A stretch of 64,000 nucleotides of DNA from the NCBI GenBank assembly GCA_040544425.1, contig JBEONO010000010.1, positions 1 through 64,000 of the forward strand. The letters run 5' to 3'. Source of the DNA: Solimicrobium sp040544425 (GTDB lineage Bacteria; Pseudomonadota; Gammaproteobacteria; Burkholderiales; Burkholderiaceae_D). This document shows positions 1 through 9,600 of the stretch, piece by piece (position 1 is the first letter of the stretch; each line of letters starts with the position of its first letter). Under the pieces are notes generated by a model. It saw only the letters and a list, made by a program, of their open reading frames with translations, searched no databases and was not told where the DNA came from. The position numbers and the translations under genes were made by a program.

Positions 1-774
1 GGTCTAGTCTCCTTGATCACGGAGAAAGTGCTGGGCAACGATGGCCCCAAATGCACAGCCGTGTTAGCCAATGCCCAGGGTGGACTGGAGCTGCTGCCGT
101 TCAGACAGTACGGCACGCACTGGCTCAAGGTGCAGGATGCTGCGGGTAACGAGCTTTTTAGATGGCCGAGTGAAGACGCTGCACAGGAAATTTATACCCA
201 GACCGCGGCATGGTGGCGCTTGATTAATCCAGCGTGGATAGATCCGGCGGATCAGGCGCACAGGCCGAAAGAAAAAGGAGGTAAAGAACCACGTGATGTC
301 GGTGTTGATGCAACAAATGATCGCGTTAGACGAGCCCGTGAATTTTCTGAATCTATTGCGACCACGTTCGCGAAATCCACTTTCGCCAGCTATGGAGTTG
401 GTACCGACAATCCGGCATGGGGTGAAATAGTCTGGAAGGTAGTACGTGGCGACCCTGCCACGGCAGGTAGCCCAATGCATTGGCGGCTGATCTCAGATAA
501 CGGAGATGGCACTGTTGTTGTCAAAGTGTCAGATCATCAACCACTCACCTTAAAAACTCAACCACCGAAAGAAGCCGGTGACGGAACCGTACCAACCAGG
601 CGCAGTGCTGCGAAAGTGGAGGCAACAGTGAAGTTTGAGCAGAGTGGTTATGACCATCAAGGTTCTTATGATACGACGGAAGTCAAAGACTCCACCCTGC
701 ACAGCATCATCAAAATTGCCAGTGGCTATGATCCAACATGGTGGGCAAAACCCAATTATAAGGAGAACAAATGA
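1..774 (+). CDS. Lipase-like T6SS effector, C-terminal part (5' end outside window)
   Basis: The reading frame is open back to base 1, so the gene begins outside the window and only about 258 residues are seen. The visible part resembles the C-terminal half of alpha/beta-hydrolase phospholipase effectors of the Tle3/DUF3274 type: an early block reading ANAQGGLELLP, then a late GDGTVP motif (about residue 195) followed by GYDHQGSY and a final LHSI block, where the family carries late catalytic-triad residues. The nucleophile region is not visible. The stop overlaps the start of the Tli4-type immunity gene by four bases (ATGA), the usual coupling of effector and immunity genes, and a T6SS cluster follows. 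By inference it is injected into rival cells to attack phospholipids. The family assignment is from motif memory only. Confidence 0.6.
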   Translation, partial: GLVSLITEKVLGNDGPKCTAVLANAQGGLELLPFRQYGTHWLKVQDAAGNELFRWPSEDAAQEIYTQTAAWWRLINPAWIDPADQAHRPKEKGGKEPRDVGVDATNDRVRRAREFSESIATTFAKSTFASYGVGTDNPAWGEIVWKVVRGDPATAGSPMHWRLISDNGDGTVVVKVSDHQPLTLKTQPPKEAGDGTVPTRRSAAKVEATVKFEQSGYDHQGSYDTTEVKDSTLHSIIKIASGYDPTWWAKPNYKENK

Positions 775-1736
775 AGACAAATCCACGCATTGAAAGATTG
801 TTTGCTGACACTAAGCTCGTTTGCTTCGGGCGCTATGTATTGACCGTCCCGAGAAATTCCCGGTTGAGCTTCGGTTACGACATTCCGACGCTACCCAATC
901 AGGCAGAGAACCTAAGAAAGATTGTCGATGCGAAGGTGGCGGAAATTAAGGCCAAATATGAAACTGCTGAAATCAACTATGTTGGTGTGGGACCAGCGGC
1001 GCATGTTGCTTGGATCAGATCGTATGAGGATAAATATGCCAAAGCGTCTGGTCTTGAAGGTTTCGATATTTATTACGTTTTGCCACCCCATATCTTTGTT
1101 ACCGGAGACGCTGTTTCCCCTGGAATGCCCCGAACATTCGAAGAAGTCAAAGCTAACACGCTCAACACCGCATACAACCTGCGACTCCGTGCGCCCGACG
1201 AAATTCCAACCGACGAAGGGATTTGCAATGAATACGCCTTCCAACGCTGTCCCGGTGACGAATCCACTATGGGTGGTGCCGGACTCCATATGGCAGCCCT
1301 GCCGGACGTGGTATTCAGCGTATTCAGCAATACCACCTCCAGCACCGACGGCGACAATGGCTATGGTTTGCTGAAGCTGATGGAAAGCCAGAGATCAAAG
1401 CTAGGTTTCTGGTATCCCAAGAACACGGTTTTACGTGCTGAAAAACGTAAGGTACACGATTGGGATGGAGAAGAAACGCTGCTGCGCAATGACGACGGTT
1501 CGCACGAATTTCGCTGGATGCTGGTCGACAAACGACGCACCGTTGCGTATCCCGGTCGCTTGAACGTGACGATGTACGATAAAGTCAAATACGACCAGGT
1601 CGGCGCCGCAGCACAGGCCTCGCTAACCGACGACGAAGCCCTGGCCCTCTGGGACAAATTACTCGAAAGCCTAAAATTCCGCGTCGCCGTTCCCGGCGCG
1701 CCGGATTCGGCCGTTCAACTAAAAGGAGAAAAATGA
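771..1736 (+). CDS. T6SS immunity protein, Tli4 family
   Basis: A 321-residue protein whose opening (RIERLFADTKLVCFGRY) and overall length resemble the Tli4 immunity family, which neutralises lipase effectors in the periplasm of the producer. No clear signal peptide is visible; the N-terminus is charged, so export of the protein is uncertain. The ATG overlaps the effector stop codon (ATGA), and the gene's own stop overlaps the ATG of the next small gene, so the three are translationally coupled. The neighbouring lipase-like effector is the obvious partner. The family name comes from pattern recognition; effector-immunity pairing is inferred from adjacency. Confidence 0.72.
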   Translation: MKTNPRIERLFADTKLVCFGRYVLTVPRNSRLSFGYDIPTLPNQAENLRKIVDAKVAEIKAKYETAEINYVGVGPAAHVAWIRSYEDKYAKASGLEGFDIYYVLPPHIFVTGDAVSPGMPRTFEEVKANTLNTAYNLRLRAPDEIPTDEGICNEYAFQRCPGDESTMGGAGLHMAALPDVVFSVFSNTTSSTDGDNGYGLLKLMESQRSKLGFWYPKNTVLRAEKRKVHDWDGEETLLRNDDGSHEFRWMLVDKRRTVAYPGRLNVTMYDKVKYDQVGAAAQASLTDDEALALWDKLLESLKFRVAVPGAPDSAVQLKGEK

Positions 1737-1924
1737 TGTCAGATAACATATCCAAACAACGTCGCTTACTGCTCGGCGCCATCGGCATCTGTCTGGTCGG
1801 CATTAAACCGACACCCGCTTTCCTGCCGCAGCCGTCAGACATTTCAGTAACCCAAACGAATCGCTTGTGGAGACCGGTGCGCTTCACAGATCTGAGCGAT
1901 CAGAATAAAAAAACCAGCTTTTAG
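1733..1924 (+). CDS. Small signal-peptide-like protein of unknown function
   Basis: A 63-residue frame starting at ATG 1733 (or 1736) behind a good ribosome site (AAAAGGAG), overlapping the stop of the immunity gene. Residues 9-24 form a twin-arginine-like start (KQRRLLLG) running into a short hydrophobic stretch, so it may be exported or membrane anchored. The remaining 35 residues are polar and match nothing I know. It sits between an effector/immunity pair and tssL, so it may be an accessory to immunity or the remnant of a longer protein. The strong ribosome site and overlap argue that it is translated. Confidence 0.5.
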   Translation: MMSDNISKQRRLLLGAIGICLVGIKPTPAFLPQPSDISVTQTNRLWRPVRFTDLSDQNKKTSF

Positions 1925-1959
1925 AAAAATTCCCGTAAATACAGCCAGAAAGTTGAATC

Positions 1960-3312
1960 ATGATGGATGAACAGGAGACAATTCCCGGTCAAAAAAATGG
2001 TGCTGATGTGGTGTCCTCCAGTTTCATCGGTGGTCATGGCTCCGAAGTGCCGAAAGGCGATATTTCTTCCATTCTTCCCGGCCCGAATCACGGAGAACGT
2101 CTGGCGGCGATTATCGCCGCGCGCGATGCGGGTCGTAATCCGTTTCTGGAAGCGGCCCAGCCTTTGCTGCGTTGTCTGGCTGAAATTCCGGAAAAGCTGA
2201 CTGGGACAGAAGTGCTGAATTTTAATACGCTGCTCCGACTCGAAATAGTTGAATATGCGCGTTTGTGTGACCAGGCCAATCTGCGCAGAGATCATATGCT
2301 GGCGGTGCGTTACTGCCTGTGCACCGCGTTGGATGAAGCGGTGAATCAACGTCCCTGGGGTGGCGGATCAAAAGAGTCGACGGGTGTTTGGACGACCATG
2401 GCCTTGCTTAATCATTTTCATGGCGAGAGCGAAGGAGGAAACACGGTATTTTTATTGATCGGGCGTTTGGCAAATTCAGCCTCGGAACACATTCAGGTTC
2501 TGGAGATTATTCATCATATTTTGTGCCTGGGATTTAAAGGTGAATATCGTAACAAGCCGAATGGGATGCGCGATCTGGAAACGATTCGTCATCGTTTGTT
2601 CACCCTGGTGAGCAGCCAGAAACAGCCGGTGGCGCGCGAACTGTCGCCGCATTGGCAAGGGATTGGAAAAGGCAGGTTTAAAATTTTGCGCTCAATGCCG
2701 GTCTGGGTTTCTGCCAGCGGACTGGGCTTGGTATTGTTTGCGATGTTCGTCTGGTTTAAATATCAGATACTGCTGCAACAAGACCGCGTGCTGAATGAAA
2801 TCGCTCTGCTATCCAACCTGAAACCGGCTTCGCTGGCGCTTGCCACACCGATAAAGTTATCTCGATTATTGGCCGAAGAAATCAGTGCCGGATTAGTGCG
2901 GGTCAATGAAGATGATCAACATGGCCTGCTGGTATTTAAAGGCGAAGGCATGTTTGTCGGTTATACGACGATGAGTAAAACAACCTTGGCGCTGCTTGAC
3001 AGGGTTGGCCAGGCGCTTCGTGGCATCAGTGGCAAAGTCCGTGTGCTTGGACATACCGATAATCGGCCAATTAAAACCACCGCGTTCGCCAGCAATCAAG
3101 AACTTTCTCTGGAACGTGCCAAAACGGTAGCGAAGCAATTGCAAAAAAATGGTGTCGCGCCTGATCGGATCGAAGTGTTGGGGCTGGGAGATACCCAACC
3201 GGTCAATGGCAATGTGAACAACCATGGCGCCAATCGACGAGTAGAAATCGAGGTGTTGTTGGCTCCTGCCGATGAACAAACCATGCCAGCTGCAACTCAC
3301 GCTGATCAATAA
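1960..3312 (+). CDS. tssL: T6SS membrane-complex protein TssL (DotU/IcmH type) with OmpA-like C-terminal domain
   Basis: TssL is an inner-membrane protein of the TssJLM complex that anchors the T6SS to the envelope. Here 450 residues show a cytoplasmic DotU domain (about residues 40-225), one membrane segment at about 247-270 (SASGLGLVLFAMFVWF), and a periplasmic OmpA/MotB-like peptidoglycan-binding domain (about 315-440) with the motifs LGHTDNRP and ANRRVEIEVL. This is an extended TssL that binds the cell wall itself, so a separate TagL is not needed. Start may be ATG 1960 or 1963. tssM follows 12 bases downstream. Confidence 0.93.
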   Translation: MMDEQETIPGQKNGADVVSSSFIGGHGSEVPKGDISSILPGPNHGERLAAIIAARDAGRNPFLEAAQPLLRCLAEIPEKLTGTEVLNFNTLLRLEIVEYARLCDQANLRRDHMLAVRYCLCTALDEAVNQRPWGGGSKESTGVWTTMALLNHFHGESEGGNTVFLLIGRLANSASEHIQVLEIIHHILCLGFKGEYRNKPNGMRDLETIRHRLFTLVSSQKQPVARELSPHWQGIGKGRFKILRSMPVWVSASGLGLVLFAMFVWFKYQILLQQDRVLNEIALLSNLKPASLALATPIKLSRLLAEEISAGLVRVNEDDQHGLLVFKGEGMFVGYTTMSKTTLALLDRVGQALRGISGKVRVLGHTDNRPIKTTAFASNQELSLERAKTVAKQLQKNGVAPDRIEVLGLGDTQPVNGNVNNHGANRRVEIEVLLAPADEQTMPAATHADQ

Positions 3313-3324
3313 GGGGAGCCTGCC

Positions 3325-6300
3325 ATGCAAGAAATTTTTAAATCTCCCCTTGTGCGTTCAATATTGCTGTTGCTCGCCGTCATCCTGGTCTCGCTCGCAA
3401 TATGGTTTGTCGGCCCATTGCTCAGTTTTAATGACCTGCGTCCCTTGGTCGGTGTCGGCGCCCGGATCACCTTTATTGTGCTGATGCTTGCGTTGCTGAT
3501 TTTCTGGTTGTTGGAATGGAATCTGAGCGCGATTGGGGTAGCCGCATTGTGTGTAGTGATCTGGCACGGCGCGCCGTTTGTGGCTTTTGCGGGCATGCGA
3601 CCATTTGAATCGATCTCGGCGCGGGTGCTCACCATCAGCATCATTGTTTTACTGTTCATCATTTGGGGCGCTTACGTTCTATGGAATCTGATCCGGAATG
3701 ACGAGGCATTTGCCAGAAAATTGTTTGCGCTGGATAAAAACAAGCCGCAATCCCTGGTCAAAGAAGATATCCGGCTGATCGCTGAAAAAGCGCGTAATGC
3801 AATTAACCAATTGAAGCTGATGCACTTGGCGGTGGCAGGCGGCACTGGCTCTTTCATTGCCGGTGTGCGCCGTTTGATGGAAGGTAAGCGCTATCTCTAC
3901 GAACTGCCCTGGTATGTCGTTCTTGGCAGTGCTGGCGCCGGTAAAACTTCCCTGCTGATGAATTCAGGCCTGAAATTTCCAGTTGGTGATCAAATGGGTA
4001 TCGCCAGCGCGCAGTTGACTTTGTCTCAGGATACCGGTACGCAAAACTGTACCTGGTGGTTTACCAACGAAGCGGTACTGGTGGATACCGCGGGACGTTA
4101 TACCGCATCCGACATCGCGCAAAAAAATGAGGCTGACAGACCCGCCCCAATGCTTCAGAAATCGATTGACGATACCAGCAAGACCGCTGGCAAATCTGGT
4201 CCTGCGCTGGTGCCTGAACCTGGTAATCAAGACTTGAATCATGCCGAGTGGTTGGGATTCTTGGGGGTGTTGCGCCAGGTCCGTCCCCGTGCTCCGATCA
4301 ACGGCGCGTTGTTGGTGGTCGATGTGAGCGAGTTACTGTGCAGTGATGCGAATCGGCGGGTCGGCCACGCGGCACAATTACGTCAGCGGCTGGAAGAGTT
4401 GCGCCAGCATCTTGGCATTCGTTTCCCGGTCTATGTCATGCTGACCAAAACCGACAGGCTGCGCGGTTTCGTGGACTATTTTTCCAGCCTGACCAGTGAA
4501 GCCCGGGCACAGGTGTGGGGCTTCACTTTACCGTGGCTCCATGACGATCAGGGACTGGATGGGCAAGGTGCCAGGTCGAATCAAGACAGCAAGCGACCCT
4601 CGACGGCGGTGTCAGCGGACTTGCCGCTGGCTCAGCAAATTTCTCACGAACTGAACGCCTTGCAACAACGGATCAGTGATGGTGTTGCAACTCGCCTGCA
4701 AGAAGAGTTTGACGAAGATCGACGCCAGTCTTTGTATTTACTGCCGCATGAATTGAAAGCCCTGGCGCCAGCTTTGCAGCAATTCCTGGAAGCGGTGTTT
4801 GTCGATTCCCGCTATGACACGACCCAGACCCGACACGCATTGCGTGGCGTTTATTTCAGCAGTGCGATGCAACATGACAATCTGACCGTTGCTGCTGATT
4901 TGAATTCGATCGTGGTGCGTTTGTATGCGGGCCTGGACAAGCTTAAGGATTTAATGCGCGGCCGTCCGGGAATTCAGCCTGGTGCGCCGATCAGCACGCG
5001 CAGCTATTTTGTCAATGATACGCTGACCAAGGTAATTTTCCCGGAAGCCGGTCTGGTTAGGCCCAATCGGCGCTGGGAAGCGCGCTACCGTTTATTGCGT
5101 CTGCTGGGCCATGCGATTGTTCTGCTGCTTTTTTTCGTTATTGCTGCCGGATTACTGTTCAGTCAAAAAAATAACCACAATTATCTCGACGAGGTGGCTG
5201 TTAGAACCAAGGCGCTGAACAAGGAGTTGAGCCAGTTATCCAGCCATCTGGACAGCAGGGAAATCACTTCGGTGCTGGGTTCAGCACAGGCTCTGTCTGC
5301 ACAGACTGGACTGAATTTAAATGACCCACCGCTGAGCTACCAATTTGGTTTATATACCGGCGGCGCTATTGAACAGACTGCCGAAGTCGCCTACGGTCAA
5401 TTGCAGGACCGGTTGATCATTCCGGTAATTATTGAGCGTATGGAATATGTGCTGCGCGCTGCACTGCGCGATAGCGACACGCTGAAAGCAACGGCCACAC
5501 TCCGCGCCTACCTGCTGTTACATGATGTGAACAAATACAAAGAGACTCCAGAGGCCGCACGGGAATTGCGCAATTGGGTGCTGCAGGATTGGCAAAGTGG
5601 TGATAAAAACAGCGCGGACCGGTCTGCTGAGCAAACGCTTGATCAAGGTTCAGGTAGTGCCGATGACAATCCGTTCAGCGTCATGTTGGCTGAGGCGCCA
5701 CCTCCCAGTCTGTCGGTCACGTTTAATAATTCTGCGGCCATGATCAGTTACCTCAATGATTTGTTCTCCGGACGACGTGTCGTTCAGGCAGCCACCGGCG
5801 TCAATGATGATTTGCTGCGCGAGGTTCGTCATTTCCTCGACTCACGCCTCGGCAGTCAGCGGCTTTACGACAGCGTGAAAGCGGCGATGTTGGGAAGTGC
5901 CCCCTCTGACTTCACCCTGGTGCGCGCTCTTGGTCCGCAGGCGGGTACTTTGTTCGCCCGTGGTTCGGGTATCTCTCTGGAAAAAGGTGTGCCCGGGATT
6001 TTTACCTACGAGGGCTACCACGACCTGTTTGCGCAGCGATTGCCGGAACTGGTGCAGACTGCTTTTCGTGATGATCGCTGGCTGATGGGGAATGTTGAGA
6101 AATCACCCAGCGCAGCGGGACTGGTCAAGGACGACTTAAGCGCAGAAATCAAGGCCGTCGCCGACGACATACGTCGGCAATATTTGATCGAATATGTCCA
6201 ACATTGGGATGATTTTTTGGAAGACTTGCGCGTAGTGCAGTCGACGTCCAGCGGTGGCACGCTCAGTTTTGAACTGGACGTAGTGCGTCGTTTGGCTGCG

Positions 6301-7578
6301 GCGGATTCACCCTTGATCAGACTGGCGCGCCTGGTGGTGCATCAGACCACACTGTCGCACAATCTGAGCACCGGTGACAGCGATAAATCGTTATTGGACA
6401 AGACCGTCGATCAGCTGGCCAAAAAAGTTCCCCAGACTGTATTGCGCCCTGAGCAGCGCATGGAGCGCGAACTGGTGGACGATCGATTTGCGGCTTTGCG
6501 CGAAGTGGTTGCCGGTCAAGGCGAAAGTGGCTTGCCGAGTGCAAATGCCAAGCCGGAACTGGATGTCATCACCGCTCTGCTTAACGAGTATTACACCATA
6601 TTGGTTGTGGCTGATGCAGCATTGACGGCAAACAGTTTGCCGCCCAGTGGTCTGGATGTCGCCAACAAAATCAGAATTGAAGCCGGTAAATTGCCAGCGC
6701 CGTTTCGGGCGATCTTGATGGGAGTAGGCGAGAGCGGGACCAATAAGGTGGAGCAGGGTGCTGCCGCTATTTTGCGTGATCAGGCACAGTCCCAGATGGA
6801 TAGATTAGTGGGACTGATGGCCTTATATGTTTCTGAACCGTGCCGACGCGGTATCGCGGGTCGCTATCCTTTCGCTGACAGTGCGCAAGATGCCAGCATA
6901 GAAGATTTCAATGCTATTTTTTCTGCCGGTGGTCCCGCCGATGAATTTTTTAGAAAAAGTTTGTCCCCATTGGTCGATACCAGCAGCCAACCGTGGCGCT
7001 ATAAAAGTCCGGACAGCGCAAATGCAATGGTGAATCCGGACTCGACTCGTTCAGCGACGTCCGCAACGTCCGGGCCGACCCTGACCGGCGAACTGCTGAA
7101 ACTATTGGCCAGGAATGGTCCAAACCCTGACGTTTTCAATCAAATGGCGCAGATACGCCAGGTGTTCTTTCGTGAACCCGAAGCGAAACGGTTAGCGTTG
7201 AAATTATCGGCGACCGTGCAATCGCTGGAGCCCAGCATCACCGAAGTGACTCTGGATTTTGATGGTCAGGTACAGCGCTATTCGCATGGACCGATTCAGC
7301 CTTTTCAGGTTACGTGGCCCGGTCCGCGGGGCGGAATTATTGCGGAAGTCAGCGCACAGCCGCGCATTCGGCCAGATACCTCAACGATTGCTGCGCGCGG
7401 TCCATGGGCATTGTTGCGTTTGCTTGAACAGGGCAAGGTCACGCAAGGGGCCAATGCCGGCCGGGTTGACGTTGAGTTCGAGTTTGATGGTCGCAGGATG
7501 GCTGTCAGTCTGGATACGGGCGGTGCCAATCCGCTCACCGGTAATTTGCTGAAAGGATTCAGTTGTCCAGTCAGTTAA
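3325..7578 (+). CDS. tssM: T6SS membrane-complex protein TssM (IcmF)
   Basis: A 1417-residue IcmF-family protein, slightly longer than the usual 1100-1300. It is the large inner-membrane subunit of the TssJLM channel and reaches across the periplasm to TssJ. Hydrophobic segments lie at about residues 12-33, 49-66 and 102-121, and a further one at 597-612 before the long periplasmic part. The cytoplasmic region carries a Walker A motif, GSAGAGKT at 201-208, and VDTAGRY near 253, so NTP binding is likely retained. The C-terminal ImpA/IcmF-like part (QRYSHGPIQPFQVTWPG, near residue 1317) is intact. A ribosome site (AAGGGGAG) precedes the ATG. Confidence 0.95.
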   Translation: MQEIFKSPLVRSILLLLAVILVSLAIWFVGPLLSFNDLRPLVGVGARITFIVLMLALLIFWLLEWNLSAIGVAALCVVIWHGAPFVAFAGMRPFESISARVLTISIIVLLFIIWGAYVLWNLIRNDEAFARKLFALDKNKPQSLVKEDIRLIAEKARNAINQLKLMHLAVAGGTGSFIAGVRRLMEGKRYLYELPWYVVLGSAGAGKTSLLMNSGLKFPVGDQMGIASAQLTLSQDTGTQNCTWWFTNEAVLVDTAGRYTASDIAQKNEADRPAPMLQKSIDDTSKTAGKSGPALVPEPGNQDLNHAEWLGFLGVLRQVRPRAPINGALLVVDVSELLCSDANRRVGHAAQLRQRLEELRQHLGIRFPVYVMLTKTDRLRGFVDYFSSLTSEARAQVWGFTLPWLHDDQGLDGQGARSNQDSKRPSTAVSADLPLAQQISHELNALQQRISDGVATRLQEEFDEDRRQSLYLLPHELKALAPALQQFLEAVFVDSRYDTTQTRHALRGVYFSSAMQHDNLTVAADLNSIVVRLYAGLDKLKDLMRGRPGIQPGAPISTRSYFVNDTLTKVIFPEAGLVRPNRRWEARYRLLRLLGHAIVLLLFFVIAAGLLFSQKNNHNYLDEVAVRTKALNKELSQLSSHLDSREITSVLGSAQALSAQTGLNLNDPPLSYQFGLYTGGAIEQTAEVAYGQLQDRLIIPVIIERMEYVLRAALRDSDTLKATATLRAYLLLHDVNKYKETPEAARELRNWVLQDWQSGDKNSADRSAEQTLDQGSGSADDNPFSVMLAEAPPPSLSVTFNNSAAMISYLNDLFSGRRVVQAATGVNDDLLREVRHFLDSRLGSQRLYDSVKAAMLGSAPSDFTLVRALGPQAGTLFARGSGISLEKGVPGIFTYEGYHDLFAQRLPELVQTAFRDDRWLMGNVEKSPSAAGLVKDDLSAEIKAVADDIRRQYLIEYVQHWDDFLEDLRVVQSTSSGGTLSFELDVVRRLAAADSPLIRLARLVVHQTTLSHNLSTGDSDKSLLDKTVDQLAKKVPQTVLRPEQRMERELVDDRFAALREVVAGQGESGLPSANAKPELDVITALLNEYYTILVVADAALTANSLPPSGLDVANKIRIEAGKLPAPFRAILMGVGESGTNKVEQGAAAILRDQAQSQMDRLVGLMALYVSEPCRRGIAGRYPFADSAQDASIEDFNAIFSAGGPADEFFRKSLSPLVDTSSQPWRYKSPDSANAMVNPDSTRSATSATSGPTLTGELLKLLARNGPNPDVFNQMAQIRQVFFREPEAKRLALKLSATVQSLEPSITEVTLDFDGQVQRYSHGPIQPFQVTWPGPRGGIIAEVSAQPRIRPDTSTIAARGPWALLRLLEQGKVTQGANAGRVDVEFEFDGRRMAVSLDTGGANPLTGNLLKGFSCPVS

Positions 7579-7642
7579 TCGTCACTGAATATCTGGCAAG
7601 CCATGGCTACGTCAGATTTATTAATGGATATCCCGGAACCTT

Positions 7643-8497
7643 ATGTTGAGTCCTTTACGTCAGCGCTTGGTCAGTCGTTGCCTGGTTCAGCTTCCAGCTA
7701 TTTGGGGAAAATTACCCAATCAGGCCGACTATATCCGGCATCGGTGCAGCGTCGCCGAGGCGCAGGCCTGGCAACGTTGGGCCAGCGAATTCTGGTTGCG
7801 GCCGACTATGGCTGCGCGCACCCGGCCAGCTGCAAGACCACGGCAACAATGGGTCGAGTTGAATGCCCCGGTGGCCAAGCCAGATTTGGAATTGGTACCG
7901 GTTTCTTTTGTGCTGCTGCCCGGGATGCTTGATTTTGCGCCAGACCATTTTGTGCAGGGTGTATGCGTGACTTCACATGACAGTGTCGGACGCCAGTGTC
8001 CGCTGATTATTTTTCAAAAAATTACTCCCTGTTGGATGCGACGGTCAATGAGTTCACCCAGCTCAAACCAGTTATTCCGGCTGCCTGATTTCTTGTCCAG
8101 ATTTGGAGGCTGCGACACAAAAACCGGTTTTCTGTTCTGGATCGCGCGTATCGCTGCGCGCCTTCATGCTGCTGATTTGTCGTCCACGGCTCTGGCGCAA
8201 TTGGTCGATCAAGTATGGACGCAATTTGAGCCAGGATGGATGCAGCTCGTTGGGCGTGGTCCCACAGCGGTTCAATCCGACGCACTGCTGTTAGTGCTGG
8301 AACAGTACCACATGGCAGATCAGGATCTGGATACTGCCAACGGTTTGCGTGGTGTGTCGCGCCTGCCCTGGATTAACTGGCCGCAGGCTCTGCTGCGCAA
8401 CAAAGACCCGTTCCCCGCGTTTTGGCAGCAAGACGTGGATGGCGGCTACGTTAACGCCAGTGACAATCTGGTTTCGCTGAGGAAAAATTCGCTATGA
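7643..8497 (+). CDS. tagF: T6SS-associated protein TagF
   Basis: A 284-residue protein with TagF-family features: an early LPAIWGKLPNQADYIRH block, then FVLLPGMLDFAP, then DSVGRQCPL, and a LFWIARIAAR segment near the middle. In Pseudomonas TagF is a post-translational repressor that holds the T6SS silent until a signal is received. The upstream frame from 7603 is a shadow, because the TagF signature lies in this frame. The start is not certain: ATG 7643 has no strong ribosome site. Residues about 127-150 look less conserved than the flanks. The stop overlaps the start of tagK by four bases. Confidence 0.8.
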   Translation: MLSPLRQRLVSRCLVQLPAIWGKLPNQADYIRHRCSVAEAQAWQRWASEFWLRPTMAARTRPAARPRQQWVELNAPVAKPDLELVPVSFVLLPGMLDFAPDHFVQGVCVTSHDSVGRQCPLIIFQKITPCWMRRSMSSPSSNQLFRLPDFLSRFGGCDTKTGFLFWIARIAARLHAADLSSTALAQLVDQVWTQFEPGWMQLVGRGPTAVQSDALLLVLEQYHMADQDLDTANGLRGVSRLPWINWPQALLRNKDPFPAFWQQDVDGGYVNASDNLVSLRKNSL

Positions 8498-9600
8498 GTC
8501 TGTTTATGGATCAACACAGCCCTTCCTTGCAAATACAGGTGCTGGAACATAGAGGACACCGTCAACAAATTGTCTGGCATTGGCCAACGCAGGCCGAGGG
8601 CATGGTGACTCTGGCCGAGGTATTGCAAGACATGCCGGACATGGATGCATGCACACTTAAACAGGCGCATGCCTGCAAAATTGAAATGCTCAATGGACCT
8701 GCGCTGCCTGTTTGGTACCTGACCAATGCCAGCAGCGAGTTCGCATGCATGCATAATGGCGCGCAATTGCCTGCAGCACAGTCAGTGCGCCTGTCATCAG
8801 GCGACGACGTTGAATTTGGCTTCACTCATTTCGTTGTGGTGTTAGCCGAGGCTGAGCCGGGCAGGCAACACGCTTTCTGCATTGACGATCCGCAAACAGG
8901 GTTGAATGGCGCGATCAGGAACGGCAGCGATTACAGTATGCCGCGGACCCGAAGCGGTCCGACTCAGCAGCCTCAGTACTTAAGCCCGACCGACTCAGCC
9001 CAGGCATGCGAGGCTGCACTGGCTGAATTGGTCAACACGCAGCAAAAAAGTGGCGCATTGTTTGCAAGCAGCGACGGAGATCAGCTGGCCGCTATTCACC
9101 CCGCGGTTACGCAGGAATATGAATTCCAGTCCGCACTGGCCACCAAATCAGATGGCCTGCCCGAGGAGGTTGATCCGCTCGACCATTTGCATGAGCAGTA
9201 TCTGGCGCGCCTGCGCAATTCCAATCCAGGCAACACCGGGCATACAGAAACCTGGCAGGAGTATCGGGCGGATCAGCGACGCAGTCACGAAGATGAGTTT
9301 GCGCTGTTACGCGAGCGTGGCGGCACCGGTGCGGTACATGAACTGTTATCAGGAGTAGAAAATACCGATGACCTGCTGGCTGGCTTTGACCAACTGAACG
9401 ACGTGAATGTGTTGGCGCCAGAAACCTTTGGCTGCGTCATGCATCTGTTTGCACCGGCCGAATTGAAAGCCAGAGAGTCAACCGTGGCCCAGGCGATTCT
9501 TCCCGAACTGACTCGCCTGGAACATCACGGTATGGCAATTGACAGCGATATGACGTGTCTGACTGTGATGAAAAATACGGACAACCCGGAGCGCCAATGA
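8494..9600 (+). CDS. tagK: T6SS-associated protein TagK (FHA-like N-terminus)
   Basis: A 368-residue protein. Residues about 10-130 look like a divergent forkhead-associated (FHA) fold, with SSGDDVEFGFTHFVV as the most FHA-like stretch; the middle is low complexity; the C-terminal part begins with DPLDHLHEQYLARL and matches the TagK family found in betaproteobacterial T6SS loci. Its exact role is not established; FHA-like proteins in T6SS usually belong to threonine-phosphorylation control of assembly. It overlaps tagF upstream and tssE downstream (ATGA), placing it firmly in the operon. Confidence 0.75.
   Translation: MSLFMDQHSPSLQIQVLEHRGHRQQIVWHWPTQAEGMVTLAEVLQDMPDMDACTLKQAHACKIEMLNGPALPVWYLTNASSEFACMHNGAQLPAAQSVRLSSGDDVEFGFTHFVVVLAEAEPGRQHAFCIDDPQTGLNGAIRNGSDYSMPRTRSGPTQQPQYLSPTDSAQACEAALAELVNTQQKSGALFASSDGDQLAAIHPAVTQEYEFQSALATKSDGLPEEVDPLDHLHEQYLARLRNSNPGNTGHTETWQEYRADQRRSHEDEFALLRERGGTGAVHELLSGVENTDDLLAGFDQLNDVNVLAPETFGCVMHLFAPAELKARESTVAQAILPELTRLEHHGMAIDSDMTCLTVMKNTDNPERQ

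Noticed and set aside
8018..8110. A possible pair of compensating frameshifts inside tagF, because another frame reads well for about 22 codons.
   Set aside because: The annotated frame flows from the DSVGRQCPL block to the LFWIARIAAR block with a plausible spacing for TagF, and the other frame ends in a stop. Left as one intact gene.
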